Shown piece after piece: positions 62,945-64,000 of a DNA stretch of 64,000 nt. The stretch's first letter is position 1. Each line of letters begins with the position of its first letter. A model generated the notes under the pieces. That model had not been told where the DNA came from and did not search any database. It saw only the letters and a list, made by a program, of their open reading frames with translations. Origin of the DNA: VAZQ01 sp045811525 (GTDB lineage: Bacteria; Pseudomonadota; Alphaproteobacteria; Rhizobiales; Xanthobacteraceae); contig JBJMTV010000015.1 in NCBI GenBank assembly GCA_045811525.1, forward strand, positions 62,001 through 126,000, in the 5' to 3' direction. Both the position numbers and the translations under genes were made by a program.

Positions 62945-63919
62945 TCAGTGCAAGCTCGGCCCTTTGAGGTAGCGATTCCGGTCACCAGAGGTTACCCGCA
63001 CCTCCAAGGTGCGGCCATCGCGATAGATCGTCAGAGGCACCTCCACACCGGCCCTGCCGAGTGACCATACGTTTCGGAAGAACCCTGCGAGATCGCTCAC
63101 CTCCGTGTCCGCAACCGCGAGCACGACATCGCCCGTGCGCAGATTTGCGCGCCGCGCCGGGCCCCCATTGGAGATCCGTGCAACCACGACTTTGTCATCC
63201 ACCTCGGTGGCATTCAGGCCGAGCCATGGGCGAGGCGGCCGGTTGGGGCGACCCAATGTCAGTAGGTCATCCAGGATCGGTTTGAGAATATCGATCGGCA
63301 CAATCATGTTGAGCGGCTCGGGCGTGCCGCTTTCGCGCACCTGCTGCACCTGAAGCGAGCCGATGCCGAGGAGCTCCCCAGCGCCGCCGATCATGCCGGT
63401 ACCGCCCCAGAACGGATGCGCAGGAGCCGTAAAGATCGCCTCGTCGAGTACGTATTCCCAGTTACCGGCGAATTCCTGTTTGGCACCAATTCGCGCCGCC
63501 ACCGAATGCTTCCGCCCGCCCGCTCCTGCGATCACCACTGAGTCGCCCACATTGGTAGATTTCGATTGCCCCAGTGGAAGGGTCGGCAGCTCTATCCGCC
63601 CGAGCGCCTGGACTAACCCGAACCCGGTCTCCTGATCGTAGGCCAGCACCGTGCCCGGCACCGCCCGCCCGTCCGCAAGATGCAGCCAAATGGTCTCGGC
63701 TTCCGTGATCAGATAACCGATCGTAAGCACCACGCCATCGCGGATCAGAACGCCGTTGCCGCTCCTCTCGGTGCCGAGTGTGTCCGCAGTAAAGGCATCC
63801 GCGGGGATGATCGCCCGCAGGCCCACGGTTGCGTTCAACGCCGCCTCGAGATCATAGGCGTAGTCCTCCGGCTTCGGCTGGACAGAAGCCGGCATCTCCC
63901 AATCGCTGGATGACCCCAT
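62945..63919 (-). CDS. Trypsin-fold PDZ protein lacking the catalytic triad
   Basis: 324-residue S1C (DegP-like) relative. The protease fold is recognised by GNGVLIRDGVVLTIG, YDQETGFGLVQALG and PFWGGTGMIG, but the His (expected in an NHV segment, here GYLI), Asp (expected after DxxTD, here TGFG) and Ser (expected in GNSGGP, here WGGTG) are all absent. A PDZ domain follows from about residue 230 (RPWLGLNATEVDDK, GGPARRANLRTGDVVLAV). There is no signal peptide. The proposed start ATG 63919 is the first that fits; the frame is open to the window edge. I infer a non-catalytic binding or chaperone role. Confidence 0.8.
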   Translation of the reverse strand: MGSSSDWEMPASVQPKPEDYAYDLEAALNATVGLRAIIPADAFTADTLGTERSGNGVLIRDGVVLTIGYLITEAETIWLHLADGRAVPGTVLAYDQETGFGLVQALGRIELPTLPLGQSKSTNVGDSVVIAGAGGRKHSVAARIGAKQEFAGNWEYVLDEAIFTAPAHPFWGGTGMIGGAGELLGIGSLQVQQVRESGTPEPLNMIVPIDILKPILDDLLTLGRPNRPPRPWLGLNATEVDDKVVVARISNGGPARRANLRTGDVVLAVADTEVSDLAGFFRNVWSLGRAGVEVPLTIYRDGRTLEVRVTSGDRNRYLKGPSLH

Positions 63920-64000
63920 GCACAGACTCCATTCCCCAGACGCTCTCGCCGGAGCACGCGCGGTGGCGAACCACTCTCCGCCTCCGCCAAGTGTAGCCAA

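Overview
The window is high-GC, densely coded DNA of an alphaproteobacterium, most likely Hyphomicrobiales (Bradyrhizobium/Rhodoplanes/Xanthobacteraceae-like). The evidence is the family mix and gene order: pyrB-pyrC-plsY-dprA, topA-rnr-NUDIX-rpmG, PleD/DivK with a DUF3572 gene, a zinc-ribbon Pol IV, an EipB (DUF1849) envelope protein, ClpS-ClpA, DUF1489, a phasin and a two-barrel porin. I see no CRISPR array, rRNA operon or intact insertion sequence. The one RNA gene I can define is a tRNA-Leu(GAG).

Layout. 1-4.2 kb: pyrimidine synthesis (pyrB, cut by the window edge, and a pyrC-like gene lacking the HxH metal motif), plsY and dprA. 4.2-13.6 kb: an accessory block between dprA and topA, with a lone substrate-binding protein, an FAD dehydrogenase, an MmgE/PrpD protein and a five-gene Liv-type ABC importer; this looks like uptake and oxidation of a carboxylic acid. 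14-25.7 kb: topA, rnr, NUDIX, rpmG, pleD, divK, DUF3572, dinB and eipB. 25.8-30.7 kb: RidA, a glycerophosphodiesterase, a FemAB-like acyltransferase, a HIT protein, AzlCD and a rubredoxin-fused MBL protein. 31-39 kb: clpS-clpA, the fused porin, a phasin with PhaR-like operators and a DacF-SPOR carboxypeptidase. 39-47.3 kb: a membrane J-protein/VWA pair, panC, DUF1489, several small unknowns, and a NEW3-protein/ABC ATPase/ABC permease operon. 47.5-52 kb: rhodanese, YdcF, RraA-like and two tandem aldo/keto reductases. 52-57.5 kb: an XRE regulator, a GGDEF-EAL protein, MgtE, a secreted polysaccharide deacetylase and a HicAB module whose toxin gene is frameshifted. 57.8-64 kb: tRNA-Leu, lipB, acylphosphatase, a GGCT-like protein, a biotin-dependent carboxylase alpha subunit, a secreted ClpP-like protein and a trypsin-fold protein without a catalytic triad.

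Most operons are short, with ATGA-type overlaps or gaps of a few bases. The most distinctive items are the hicA frameshift beside a tRNA, the catalytically dead S1C/PDZ protein, the VWA/J-protein pair, the NEW3-ABC exporter-like operon, the barrel-barrel porin, the pyrC variant, and the accessory catabolic block. Functions are assigned by reading motifs and recalling families; no database search was possible.
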